The position numbers and the translations under genes are program-made. Positions 34,401 through 40,404 of a DNA stretch of 40,404 nt are shown piece by piece. The stretch spans positions 88,049 to 128,452 of the forward strand of contig CAJUPY010000005.1 in the NCBI GenBank assembly GCA_910588035.1, read 5' to 3'. Source of the DNA: an uncultured Muribaculaceae bacterium. Its GTDB lineage: Bacteria > Bacteroidota > Bacteroidia > Bacteroidales > Muribaculaceae. The notes under the pieces are model-generated. The model saw only the letters and a program-made list of their open reading frames with translations, ran no database searches and was not told the DNA's origin. How positions within the stretch are numbered: position 1 is the first letter of the stretch; the number at the start of each line of letters is the position of its first letter.

Positions 34401-34803
34401 AACCGTGGTCGCTGTCGTAGTTCTGAATCAATTTGGGCTGACGTGGACTCTGCATGTCGACACGCCGGCCGGGTTCACCATAGAACAACAGACGTCCGCC
34501 GTGGCGCATGACTGTCTGCTGCGGAAGGTCATCAGGCATGTTGACCGAGAACTGGCCATCGCCGAGAAGTGCGCCGCCATAGCCGAAGACGGTTACTTTC
34601 GACGGATCGCTGAAACCCATATGCCGGAGCTCGTCGTCGCTGATCTGCTGAATTCCTCTTCCGGTGACTTTTATTTTCACCCAGCGTCCTTCGGCAAGTT
34701 TCGACCGCGAGGCATATATGGTGGTCGGCAAAGCCTGTGCGGCAATCGGAACGAGTGCCGCCGACAATAATGCCGAGATCAGTATATATGTCGTAAATTT
34801 CAT
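31432..34803 (-). CDS. PorU-like C25 peptidase (type IX secretion), diverged copy
   Basis: A 1123-residue exported protein with signal peptide MKFTTYILISALLSAALVPIAAQ. The N-terminal beta-rich part (30-380) precedes a gingipain-type C25 domain (about 390-760). The catalytic pair is His636 in CYIGHGRPDSF and Cys669 in LSTCESFGFD. The conserved NQNIHA and VYNEF-SG motifs are present, but the usual Asp-Ala-x-Ala-Ile-Arg after SGxP is altered (SGTPSAEAYRR). The C-terminus (about 930-1123) contains Ig-like or FlgD-like modules (TFPFMWDL-like, DGTYVVRAY). PorU cleaves the C-terminal sorting domain of T9SS cargo at the cell surface. It is 59 bases downstream of the FAH-like gene, an arrangement also known from Porphyromonas gingivalis. 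Confidence 0.85.
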   Translation of the reverse strand: MKFTTYILISALLSAALVPIAAQALPTTIYASRSKLAEGRWVKIKVTGRGIQQISDDELRHMGFSDPSKVTVFGYGGALLGDGQFSVNMPDDLPQQTVMRHGGRLLFYGEPGRRVDMQSPRQPKLIQNYDSDHGYYFLTDSRSYEAPAAIPYRESSDGDLTGYIATEVIREEIQNPMGCGALFYGHSLNVDGAPGYSFDVSRRLNGTGVTIAGAVGLGGVTPAVDISVGGMTRTCRAYGEIAGVSVKRFEIVVDADGVPADGKLDVSFVTSSSDVRFAAVDYIAASYPAKADLDGRRELIMTCSVRADQRYRVGGTSESAVAWQIRTADKVRPFTTRHDAVTGDLLFSPFQSYSSSGYYDYVIVFEPDAEHHTVEYAGTVGNQNIHAARVPDYLIITTDECRGQADRLAALHRSVSGLDVLVVTASEVYNEFSSGTPSAEAYRRVAKMFHDRDSRKFKYMLLMGGATNDSRSRAQSMQVDPRKMLLTYPSREYESQLEDALCYTADAYFAMLGDDMTGATMKSQTDGPAIAVGRVPALSEGDARSYVDKVEAFLKTPFDPDVTTRAVVMSDDGDADAHMIQAQELAAEITAFSPVTTVTRAYNAIYPWSNGSAAEARRHITDALKAGAFYWCYIGHGRPDSFTSENLWHRRYVSDVSYGYQPFTFLSTCESFGFDRLNSAIGEAMLFKTDGGALAVVGAGRTVYKENNQILNLAFARNLFGSGDAATVGDAWRMAQAEMFATRSPDLKINTLAYNLGGDPALPLRRATLNLSVTSVNGAGDGIGRLVSPALNRVTGSVTDEAGNIIRSFNGTMMVRVYESPDSVDNLYQPTNGKKVPEKERVLKRVELDETILTEATAVVADGNFDFTLALPPSIRPGQRGRLVMTAVTESGREAAAVTVPVDLDDASVDEISDDSQSPVIDELFIDSASFVDGDVVNSDFVLHASVLPDQSGIAVRTSSIGLSPRVVIDNSRSLDNVIESMTLSPDQSARLSLPVVGLADGFHTLTLTVSDNVGNKTSRSIGFTVVTTPADVALMTEDVPARQSLTLTLDHGFTGEPSGRVVIEDLDGTAVFSRDNVSFPFMWDLVDNHGNHVSDGTYVVRAYLRHERRFAVTPPLEITVLR

Positions 34804-34862
34804 AGTGGTGACTGAGACGGACCGGTCTCCGTCGTTGATTGATTGGCGGCACTGAGGCCTCG

Positions 34863-35411
34863 TTATTTAATTTTCAGGTCAACGACAGCCTCACCGTTGA
34901 CCGACGCCGTCAGGCGTGTGTCGATCATGGCTGTCAGACCTGTTGTCAGACGACACGGAGCGATGATGTCTCCATGTTTCAGGGTGAAGTATTTTCCGGC
35001 CAGGGCGACGGTTTCGTCTGTCAGCAGCCGGTCGGCTGTCAGACGGGCTATCACCCTGCCGTCAAGGGCGACCTCAATCACAGGATCGGAGGGGAAAGGA
35101 ATGAAAATTCCCTCCGCCACCGACGAATCAAAGGCGACAAGCAACGATGTGCTGAGCCCGACTCCGTGGGGAACGACCCTGACAAGGAGGGAGAACGTGT
35201 CATAGTAGCGGCGTGCGAATTTCGGCGCGATATTTTTGCCGAGCCGGGATATTTTCACAGCCGGGAGCAGTTCGATGTCATACTGTTCGGCCACTGGGGG
35301 CAGAAACAGCGGACGCCCGGGCAATACCACCGACGAATCGACCATCAGATCGACACGCGGCAGTTTTTCGAGCGGTTGGTCGGGAAAACGGTCAAAGGCG
35401 AGCAGTTTCAT
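34863..35411 (-). CDS. Degenerate fumarylacetoacetate hydrolase-like protein
   Basis: A 182-residue protein that I align by eye with the Bacteroidota FAH-family protein usually of about 200 residues. Matching parts are YDIELLPAVKISRLGKNI (44-61) with the family's YExEL-GKNI, the KFARRYYD segment (64-71), FDSS (94-97) and the end FTLKHGDII. The expected DFTARDLQ-type active-site stretch before the FD motif is missing and replaced by a shorter unrelated segment, and the first acidic ligand is Asp in place of Glu. It is therefore likely a catalytically weak or dead relative. It overlaps the rex stop by 4 bases and precedes a PorU-like gene. Confidence 0.6.
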   Translation of the reverse strand: MKLLAFDRFPDQPLEKLPRVDLMVDSSVVLPGRPLFLPPVAEQYDIELLPAVKISRLGKNIAPKFARRYYDTFSLLVRVVPHGVGLSTSLLVAFDSSVAEGIFIPFPSDPVIEVALDGRVIARLTADRLLTDETVALAGKYFTLKHGDIIAPCRLTTGLTAMIDTRLTASVNGEAVVDLKIK

Positions 35412-36073
35412 TGACGACCTGATGAAAGGTTCATGTTGAGCCTGTTATACATAACGGCCAGATGCGCATAGATCGAGGTGTTCTGGACGACGATGTCATC
35501 TGACACTCTGATTCTGAACGGTGTGAAATTCCACAATGCCTTCACTCCGGCGGCGACAAACTTGTCGGCTACAGACTGGGCATGCTCGACAGGCACCGTG
35601 ATGATGCCGATGTCGGCGGCAAACTGGCGGCGGCGGAGGTCAAGCTCGCGCACGTCAAAAACCGGAATGCCGCAGAGGGTGCGACCGATCAGGTCGGGAT
35701 TGATGTCGAAGCCGGCCACGATGTTCAGTCCGAACTGTTCGAGACCCGAGTCCTGGATCAAAGCTCCGCCGAGCGATCCGACCCCTACGATCAGGGCGTT
35801 GTGGCTGCGGCGGAATCCGAGAAAGTCCTCGAGTTCAGCTTCAAGCGACGCCACTTCATAGCCTATGCGCGTCTTTCCCTTAATGTTCAGAAACGATAAA
35901 TCTTTGGCAATCTGTGAGGCATCGACGTTGAGGTCACGTGAAATCTGGGTAGACGAGACATACTCCACGTCACGTTTGCGCAGCAATGTGACATAGGCCA
36001 GATACCACGGTAACCGTCTGAGTGCCGGTTCGGGAATGAAATCTCGCGGTGCAAGTCGCTGTTCAGATGCCAT
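35408..36073 (-). CDS. rex: Redox-sensing transcriptional repressor Rex
   Basis: A 221-residue dimeric repressor that senses the NADH/NAD ratio. The N-terminal winged helix (about 10-80: RLPWYLAYV, then STQISRDLNVDASQIAKDLSFL) binds DNA; the Rossmann domain begins ALIVGVGSLGGALIQ, with GVGSLGG at 97-103, and the C-terminal swapped helix is NTSIYAHLAVMYNRL. I choose ATG 36073; a TTG two codons earlier is unlikely. It opens the operon rex, FAH-like, PorU-like, methyltransferase, MBL. No clear Rex operator (TTGTGA-N-TCACAA type) was found at its promoter. Confidence 0.93.
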   Translation of the reverse strand: MASEQRLAPRDFIPEPALRRLPWYLAYVTLLRKRDVEYVSSTQISRDLNVDASQIAKDLSFLNIKGKTRIGYEVASLEAELEDFLGFRRSHNALIVGVGSLGGALIQDSGLEQFGLNIVAGFDINPDLIGRTLCGIPVFDVRELDLRRRQFAADIGIITVPVEHAQSVADKFVAAGVKALWNFTPFRIRVSDDIVVQNTSIYAHLAVMYNRLNMNLSSGRQ

Positions 36074-36093
36074 ATTCAATCAGTTTTCTTCTG

Positions 36094-36101
36094 CAAAGAT
36101 A
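36094..36101 (-). promoter_or_regulatory. -7 box of the rex operon
   Basis: TATCTTTG on the minus strand, 20 bases before ATG 36073, so the leader is about 15 bases. The -33 element is not obvious. No other promoter was seen before 29752, so the box may serve all five genes. Confidence 0.65.
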
Positions 36102-36160
36102 CGAAATTAATCAGTGACATGACACCTATTAAGGAATTTTATCCATATTTGACGGCTGCC

Positions 36161-39100
36161 TCACCGCGAGGTGACGGCTATTTTCTTTGTCACAGTGTTT
36201 GACTCAGTGCCATCCTCTCCCGTGACCGAAGCACGGTAGAGATAGATTCCGCGCGGAACTCTCCGGCCCGACATGTCGCGCAGATCCCAGGTGATCGGGA
36301 ACGATGAGAACAGGTCGCTGCGACCCGACTGCACCGAGGTGTAAACCTGGCGGCCCATTAGGTCGAATATCTGGAGTCTGACATCAACCATTGCGTCGGG
36401 GCGGTTGTGTGACAGGTAGAAATTAGCACTTGCCGATGCGGGGTTGGCGTCAGTAGTGACATCGAAGATAACTGCCGGCAGACCATGTTCGACAATGAAA
36501 TCGACGCTCTTCTCGGTCGCGTTTCCGGCGGCGTCCCAGACTCTGAAACGCAGCGAATGGAATCCGTCTACAAGATTTTCAAGAGGGTAAGCCACTGTTC
36601 CCGACGGTGTTCCGTCGGCCGACGGGGTGTAGTAGAGCGACACGTCGGTGAAGACTTTCGACGGAGTGTCGAGCCACATCGTCATCTGGTGGCCTATTCC
36701 GGCCATTGACAGATTGATAGCGCGGTCGTCGCTGAGCCGGGCAATCACGACAGGCGACTCGTTGACACGGTCTCCGTTTCTGAATGTCGAGTGGTTGAGA
36801 TAGAGTTCCTCGATTACCGGCGCCACTGTGTCGGGAACGGCCGTATCGTCATAGCCGTAGACATAGAAAGCGCGGTTCACCCCGATCGCCTCACGTCCGT
36901 CGCCGGAACGGGCATAGAGTGTCATTTCGGCCGGACGATAGTTGTCTGAGATCTCGACCGGCATCGCCACTTTCAGACGGAAACGACCGTGGCGCACTGA
37001 GTCGGTGCCGGCATAGAGCCGCAGGCCACGCTGGTCATAGACCGACTCAACGCCATGCTCTCCGTTTGCACGTGTCGTGACGCTTGTCTCGGCATCGTAG
37101 ACGGTGGTTTCCACCACACCCGAGAAATCAGTCATTAGATTTCCGTCGCTGTCGGCGAGATAGCCTTCGACCACGGCATCTTGCGCGGCTTTAATGACGG
37201 GAGGATCATATGAATCGATGTCGTCGCCGTTGATCGACGAGACAACAGCGTTGTTGACCGGAGTGGCAAGCCTCATAGCCGGATCGCCCAAGAAGACATA
37301 GCGCAGCTTGTTGTGGTTGCTGACCACGCCTTTTCCTTCGTCATAGCCGTTTTTTCCACGCCGGATTGCCTCGCCGACAGTCAGATTCAGTCCATCTCCG
37401 TCGGTGTCGAACAGATGTTTGCCTATCGAGGCCGACAGATAGCCGTTTTCTGAAATGTAGACCGGACGCGTCGCGCTGACAACGCCTATGACACCACCGT
37501 TGGGGTTGCTGAACAGCAGTTCGGCAGCCGAGGTTGTCGACGCATCCCAGCGCAGGAAGTCGCAGGTGGCGGCATAGACAAAGGGCCACCGGCGCAGATA
37601 GAGCGAGTTGACATCGGTGTAGGTCATCAGTCCGTCGTGGGTCCACGACGTCGGATTGGCGTGACCGATGAAGTTCCACCAGACGACACCATCGTCGAGA
37701 GCGCGGAACATGTCGGTTCTTGCTCCGGGATAGACCGACCCCGATTTGACGTAGGAATCGAGGTAGACCTTGCTGTAGGTCATCTTGCCGCCGAAGCCGG
37801 CAGCCGCCATGTGGGCTACCATTTTTTCTGTCTGGTCGAGATGTTGTCCGTAGTCTTCATCGTCGGCGACCATCAGAACGCGGTTTTTCCACTGTCCCGA
37901 CGGCGACGAGTTGACATAGGTGTAGAGTTTGTCGACGACCGTACGTGCTTCAGACAGCGAGGTCACGGCCAGACGGCCGACTGCAATAGCCAGAATGTCC
38001 TTGCCCATGTTGGCGCCCGAGTTGTCGAGCAGAAATGAATAGTAGTCGTCGGTCGAGTATGAGTCATTGTCATTCAGCCCATTGTCGGTCTGCCATGAGG
38101 GTAGGGTCGGGAAGCGCAAGGCTTTTCCGGTGCCGGTCAGCCGGCGGTTGTCATAGAACGGGCGGCCGACAAGCAGGGCATATCTCAACGGGTGGCCGGC
38201 TGCCTCACCGCGGTCGTAGAACATCTTCAGACATTTGCGTATCGCCCCGGCATCGGGAGATCCGGAACCGAACTCGTTGTAGACCTCGTCGGCATTGACC
38301 ACGACGACTTTCATCGAATCGGCCGAGGTGCGGTGGAGATTGGCGACACGCGCTGCCTGCGAGGCATACTCCGGCAGGGTCACGATGACCATGTCGGGTG
38401 TCTCGGCCGTGGCGTGGATATTCTGGTTTGACACATTGCCGGCAAGGGTGGGGCGGGGGTAGGTCGCGCTCTCGTTCCACGCGACATAATCGCGCTGTCC
38501 GGAGGTCATCGCAGCCCATGAGGCCTGTCCGTCAGCCACCGACGGTTTGACAGAGATGATATTGCATGGATCGGTCACGTCCCACAGACGGGTTTCATCG
38601 GTGACACCCGACAGCCTGAGAAGACGCTCAGAGGTGGTAAAGAGCAGTTTGCCGCCGGAGAGACTCAACCGCCGGTAATAGTTTATGGAGATATAATTCA
38701 GATAGGCCGCGGCGACCGAGGTCGACGCCTTGTGGGTGATCTCAAACGACAGTTTCTCACCCTCGAGATCAAATTCTTTCTGTGTCGTGGTCGAGGTGCC
38801 GTGGTAGTGTGAGTCGGTCGAGGTGCGGGCAATGTCGTCTCGCGACGAACGGGGCAGGGTGGTGCCGTTGGCCTTCATGACGATTGTCGATGTTCCGCCG
38901 GTCGTCTTGGCCATGAAAGAGACCTCGGCCCACACTTTGGCCGCATTGTCGCGGTCGGGCAGACTGAAGGCGAACGTGCGGGTCTTCTCATATCTGAAAT
39001 CCTCGCCTAAAAGCAAGTGACCGGTCTCGCCTGGAGAGACGAGATCACGCTCATGACAGACGCGATCGACAAATGTCGTCGCAAATTGCCCATCAGAAGG

Positions 39101-39583
39101 TGGGTTCGACTCATAATCCGCGGGCTGACGCTGCTCGTCGCCACTGTCGGTCAGATAGTAGTAGCCGACGGTCGTGAACGGATTCTGCACCGGGCGGAAA
39201 CGTCCGCTTGTAGCTCGTGTCCACGATGTCGGGCCGACAGCATAGAAATATATGCCCCGGGCGGTGGCCACAATCTGCTGCTGCGGAAGATCGTCGATGA
39301 AATTGTCGGCCGAAAGCACATCGCCGATGCGCCCTCCGCCATATCCGTGGACTCTGACTCTGGAGATGTCTGTGAAACCCCATTTGCGCAGGTCTGAGGC
39401 CGGTATCATATGGATTCCGGTCTCTGACACGCTGATCTTGACCCAGCGGCCCGAACCGAGCACCGACTCTGCCGCATAATGCGACAAGTCAAGGGCCGAC
39501 GCCGTAAGGGCCGACAATACCACTGCAGCCGCAAGCATCACCGACGCGGCAGCCGTTTTGATAATTTGATATATTGTTGTCAT
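36161..39583 (-). CDS. PorU-like C25 peptidase/sortase of type IX secretion, canonical copy
   Basis: A 1140-residue exported protein (start ATG 39583; a TTG one codon earlier is less likely). A signal peptide ends near LTASALDLS. Catalytic residues are His642 in WNFIGHANPTSW and Cys675 in YAATCDFLRWD (numbering from the TTG). The region VVVNADEVYNEFGSGSPDAGAIRK matches the family's YNEF-SG-PDA-AIR signature intact. The C-terminal module VRLQIFDLMGRQVYTS to GIYLYRASV resembles a FlgD-Ig or type A sorting domain, as in PorU itself, which stays on the surface. PorU removes cargo sorting domains and attaches them to lipopolysaccharide. The gene stands alone, upstream of rex on the same strand. 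Confidence 0.88.
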   Translation of the reverse strand: MTTIYQIIKTAAASVMLAAAVVLSALTASALDLSHYAAESVLGSGRWVKISVSETGIHMIPASDLRKWGFTDISRVRVHGYGGGRIGDVLSADNFIDDLPQQQIVATARGIYFYAVGPTSWTRATSGRFRPVQNPFTTVGYYYLTDSGDEQRQPADYESNPPSDGQFATTFVDRVCHERDLVSPGETGHLLLGEDFRYEKTRTFAFSLPDRDNAAKVWAEVSFMAKTTGGTSTIVMKANGTTLPRSSRDDIARTSTDSHYHGTSTTTQKEFDLEGEKLSFEITHKASTSVAAAYLNYISINYYRRLSLSGGKLLFTTSERLLRLSGVTDETRLWDVTDPCNIISVKPSVADGQASWAAMTSGQRDYVAWNESATYPRPTLAGNVSNQNIHATAETPDMVIVTLPEYASQAARVANLHRTSADSMKVVVVNADEVYNEFGSGSPDAGAIRKCLKMFYDRGEAAGHPLRYALLVGRPFYDNRRLTGTGKALRFPTLPSWQTDNGLNDNDSYSTDDYYSFLLDNSGANMGKDILAIAVGRLAVTSLSEARTVVDKLYTYVNSSPSGQWKNRVLMVADDEDYGQHLDQTEKMVAHMAAAGFGGKMTYSKVYLDSYVKSGSVYPGARTDMFRALDDGVVWWNFIGHANPTSWTHDGLMTYTDVNSLYLRRWPFVYAATCDFLRWDASTTSAAELLFSNPNGGVIGVVSATRPVYISENGYLSASIGKHLFDTDGDGLNLTVGEAIRRGKNGYDEGKGVVSNHNKLRYVFLGDPAMRLATPVNNAVVSSINGDDIDSYDPPVIKAAQDAVVEGYLADSDGNLMTDFSGVVETTVYDAETSVTTRANGEHGVESVYDQRGLRLYAGTDSVRHGRFRLKVAMPVEISDNYRPAEMTLYARSGDGREAIGVNRAFYVYGYDDTAVPDTVAPVIEELYLNHSTFRNGDRVNESPVVIARLSDDRAINLSMAGIGHQMTMWLDTPSKVFTDVSLYYTPSADGTPSGTVAYPLENLVDGFHSLRFRVWDAAGNATEKSVDFIVEHGLPAVIFDVTTDANPASASANFYLSHNRPDAMVDVRLQIFDLMGRQVYTSVQSGRSDLFSSFPITWDLRDMSGRRVPRGIYLYRASVTGEDGTESNTVTKKIAVTSR

Positions 39584-39741
39584 CAAAAAGTTTCTGATTT
39601 TCTATCTCAGTAACGGCAACAAGCTGTCATTATTGTGGATAGCCCTGATTTATTTACAGTTATTCAGAAGCGTGTCACGGCCGATGATTTTAATTTAAAT
39701 TTTATTAACATCCTTATTCCAACTTTTAATTCAATATTGCG
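39584..39741. other. AT-rich intergenic stretch
   Basis: About 160 bases upstream of the canonical PorU gene. No TAnnTTTG box was found on the minus strand, so the PorU promoter is not identified. No gene or RNA signal seen. Confidence 0.5.
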
Positions 39742-39749
39742 TATATTTG
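39742..39749 (+). promoter_or_regulatory. -7 box ahead of the candidate non-coding RNA
   Basis: TATATTTG matches TAnnTTTG. The -33 position has only TTCC (39717-39720, 21 bases away), so the promoter is plausible but incomplete. Confidence 0.5.
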
Positions 39750-39755
39750 CTTTTG

Positions 39756-40260
39756 AAGAACAACAGAACCCCTGATAATGTTAAATTGAGGCGGTCGTCC
39801 CTGATTGCAATGACCGCACTACCGTTACTTATCAAGCAGCCCAAAAATGGTTTGACCGGACCGAGAAATCGGATAATGCGTTTCCGGCTTTCGAACATCA
39901 AATCACCCTCACCTCTCCTCCACCCACGATGTCAGCATTGTGTCAGCACATTGCAGGCTTCTGTTCGCATACCCCTCTCTCACCCCATTCGGCACTGCGT
40001 GTGACTTTTGAAATGTGATTTGATGATTTTGGCTACACGCCGTGCAGAACATCAAGGCGAGTCTCTTTTCCCGGCTTGTTGACACGCCTGACGAATGATT
40101 GGCTACAAACCGGGGCCGGCCCGCAAATCGCGTTGACAAGGTGACGACCGATGTGAATCGCTCTGACTCCGTGACTTCGCAGATGCGGTCTCCGGCATGG
40201 CTCCCACGTCCTGAAACCGGGAGCCGCGGGTGACTGGCTCTGCCGTGAGGCACGGTTTTT
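39756..40260 (+). ncRNA. Candidate structured non-coding RNA, unidentified
   Basis: A GC-rich block of about 500 bases with no credible protein frame, flanked on both sides by AT-rich DNA. It begins after a -7 box and ends at an intrinsic terminator. Inverted repeats inside it include GCGGTC/GACCGC (39791-39817); CCGGA/TCCGG (39856-39887) enclosing CCGA-GAAA-TCGG; an exact 11-bp long-range helix between 39896-39906 and 40015-40025; and GGCTCCC/GGGAGCC (40199-40225). TTGGCTACA occurs twice (40029-40037 and 40099-40107). I checked for the RNase P RNA, tmRNA and SRP RNA hallmarks and did not find them. The exact ends and the strand are inferred. Confidence 0.45.
40243..40260 (+). terminator. Intrinsic terminator closing the candidate RNA
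   Basis: CCGTG-AGG-CACGG followed by five T. A short, GC-rich stem with a proper T-tract in plus orientation, with no plus-strand protein gene ahead of it in the preceding kilobases. Confidence 0.75.
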
Positions 40261-40326
40261 CATCTCGACATCTGTTTAAATATTAAAAATAGTTAATTGT
40301 GTGAAAACTTTTTGCTGAAAAGTTAT

Positions 40327-40354
40327 GCTTTTAAACACAAAAGCTGTACTTTTG
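40327..40354 (+). promoter_or_regulatory. Promoter of the next gene with a palindrome in the spacer
   Basis: TACTTTTG at 40347-40354 matches TAnnTTTG. Directly upstream, GCTTTT (40327-40332) and AAAAGC (40339-40344) form an inverted repeat around AAACAC, in the region RNA polymerase would cover. This could be an operator. Confidence 0.6.
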
Positions 40355-40366
40355 CATCAGTTTTTC

Positions 40367-40387
40367 ATGGTATTAGATTTAAGGTAA
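40367..40387 (+). CDS. Putative six-codon leader peptide (MVLDLR)
   Basis: ATG GTA TTA GAT TTA AGG TAA encodes Met-Val-Leu-Asp-Leu-Arg. It begins about 6-9 bases after the predicted transcription start and is followed by the leader of a gene beyond the window edge. The short sequence around it looks like a leader I recall from other Bacteroidota, but this cannot be verified here. It may be translated as a leader ORF or may only be part of an RNA element. Confidence 0.35.
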   Translation: MVLDLR

Positions 40388-40404
40388 GAAGATTATTCGT
40401 CGTG

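Noticed and set aside
36074..36160. Rex operator at the rex promoter
   Set aside because: I looked for a TTGTGA-type inverted repeat and found none in this interval.
39747..40004. An 85-codon plus-strand frame in the GC-rich block
   Set aside because: It needs a TTG start inside the promoter box, its product is Arg/Pro/Ser/Cys rich with no domain, and it lies across predicted RNA helices.
39756..40260. RNase P RNA, tmRNA or SRP RNA
   Set aside because: The GAGGAAAGTCCGGGC-like core of RNase P RNA, the tmRNA tRNA-like end and the SRP Alu/GNRA hallmarks were not found.
39909..40263. Two overlapping minus-strand frames of 76 and 114 codons
   Set aside because: Both lack a promoter on that strand, have no recognisable domain, overlap each other in different frames, and fit translated non-coding DNA.
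1..40404. CRISPR array, insertion sequence, integrase or prophage
   Set aside because: No regularly spaced repeats, transposase or phage-type genes were seen on either strand.

Overview
The window reads as chromosomal DNA of a member of the Bacteroidales, most likely a Muribaculaceae-like gut bacterium. The signs seen directly are Bacteroidota promoters of the type TTG-N19/21-TAnnTTTG, start codons without clear Shine-Dalgarno sequences, GC-rich third codon positions inside genes against AT-rich intergenic DNA, lipoproteins whose Cys is followed by an acidic run, and Bacteroidota-restricted families (DUF2851, DUF3822, DUF4595-like, WbqC-like, PorU-like C25 proteases). The family-level assignment is inference. 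No CRISPR array, transposase, integrase or phage gene was seen; this is a resident, mostly housekeeping segment.

Layout. 1-3140 (+): end of an unknown gene, then a two-gene arabinose-glycan module (GH43, GH127 lipoprotein). 3141-3478: terminator, a hairpin-rich non-coding block and a promoter. 3479-6177 (+): dtd, a MazG-like pyrophosphohydrolase, deoC, and two small membrane proteins, all tightly packed. 6200-10944 (-): one transcription unit that begins with tRNA-Arg(CCT) and runs through an Ig-like lipoprotein, DUF3822, rsmD and DUF2851. 11103-11933 (-): a lipoprotein with its own promoter, structured leader and strong hairpin. 12088-14831 (-): pdxJ-exbB-exbD-tonB. 14979-19432 (+), divergent from pdxJ: an orphan ACT-like domain with a TTG start, nadK, a DUF45 metallopeptidase and a phosphodiester glycosidase. 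19464-19599: a tandemly duplicated promoter, followed by argS, a Bax-inhibitor-1 protein and class I fumarase up to a terminator at 23916-23957. 24053-25416 (+): two exported hypothetical proteins. 25625-29801 (+): yaaA, then carboxynorspermidine dehydrogenase-like, lepB and wbqC-like. 29752-36073 (-): rex, a degenerate fumarylacetoacetate-hydrolase-like protein, a PorU-like protease, a tetrapyrrole-methylase-family methyltransferase and an MBL-fold hydrolase in one apparent operon. 36161-39583 (-): a second PorU-like protease. 39584-40404: non-coding, with a GC-rich structured block bounded by a promoter and a terminator, then a promoter with a six-codon leader ORF for the next gene.

How the genes fit together. 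Energy transduction to the outer membrane (ExbB/ExbD/TonB), protein export (LepB) and type IX secretion (two PorU-like sortases/peptidases) make an envelope theme. Two exported proteins in the window share a GAGVDGV linker plus YNM-G tail that may be an export or sorting tail. Cofactor and nucleotide housekeeping is covered by pdxJ, nadK, deoC, MazG and rex.

The most interesting observations are: the GC-rich candidate non-coding RNA near 39756-40260; the hexapeptide leader and palindromic promoter just after it; the tRNA joined to a lipoprotein mRNA with a 7-nt gap; the duplicated argS promoter; a leaderless dtd; an ACT-like domain that has lost its CBS domains; and two PorU paralogs flanking rex, one of them next to a probable pseudoenzyme of the FAH family.
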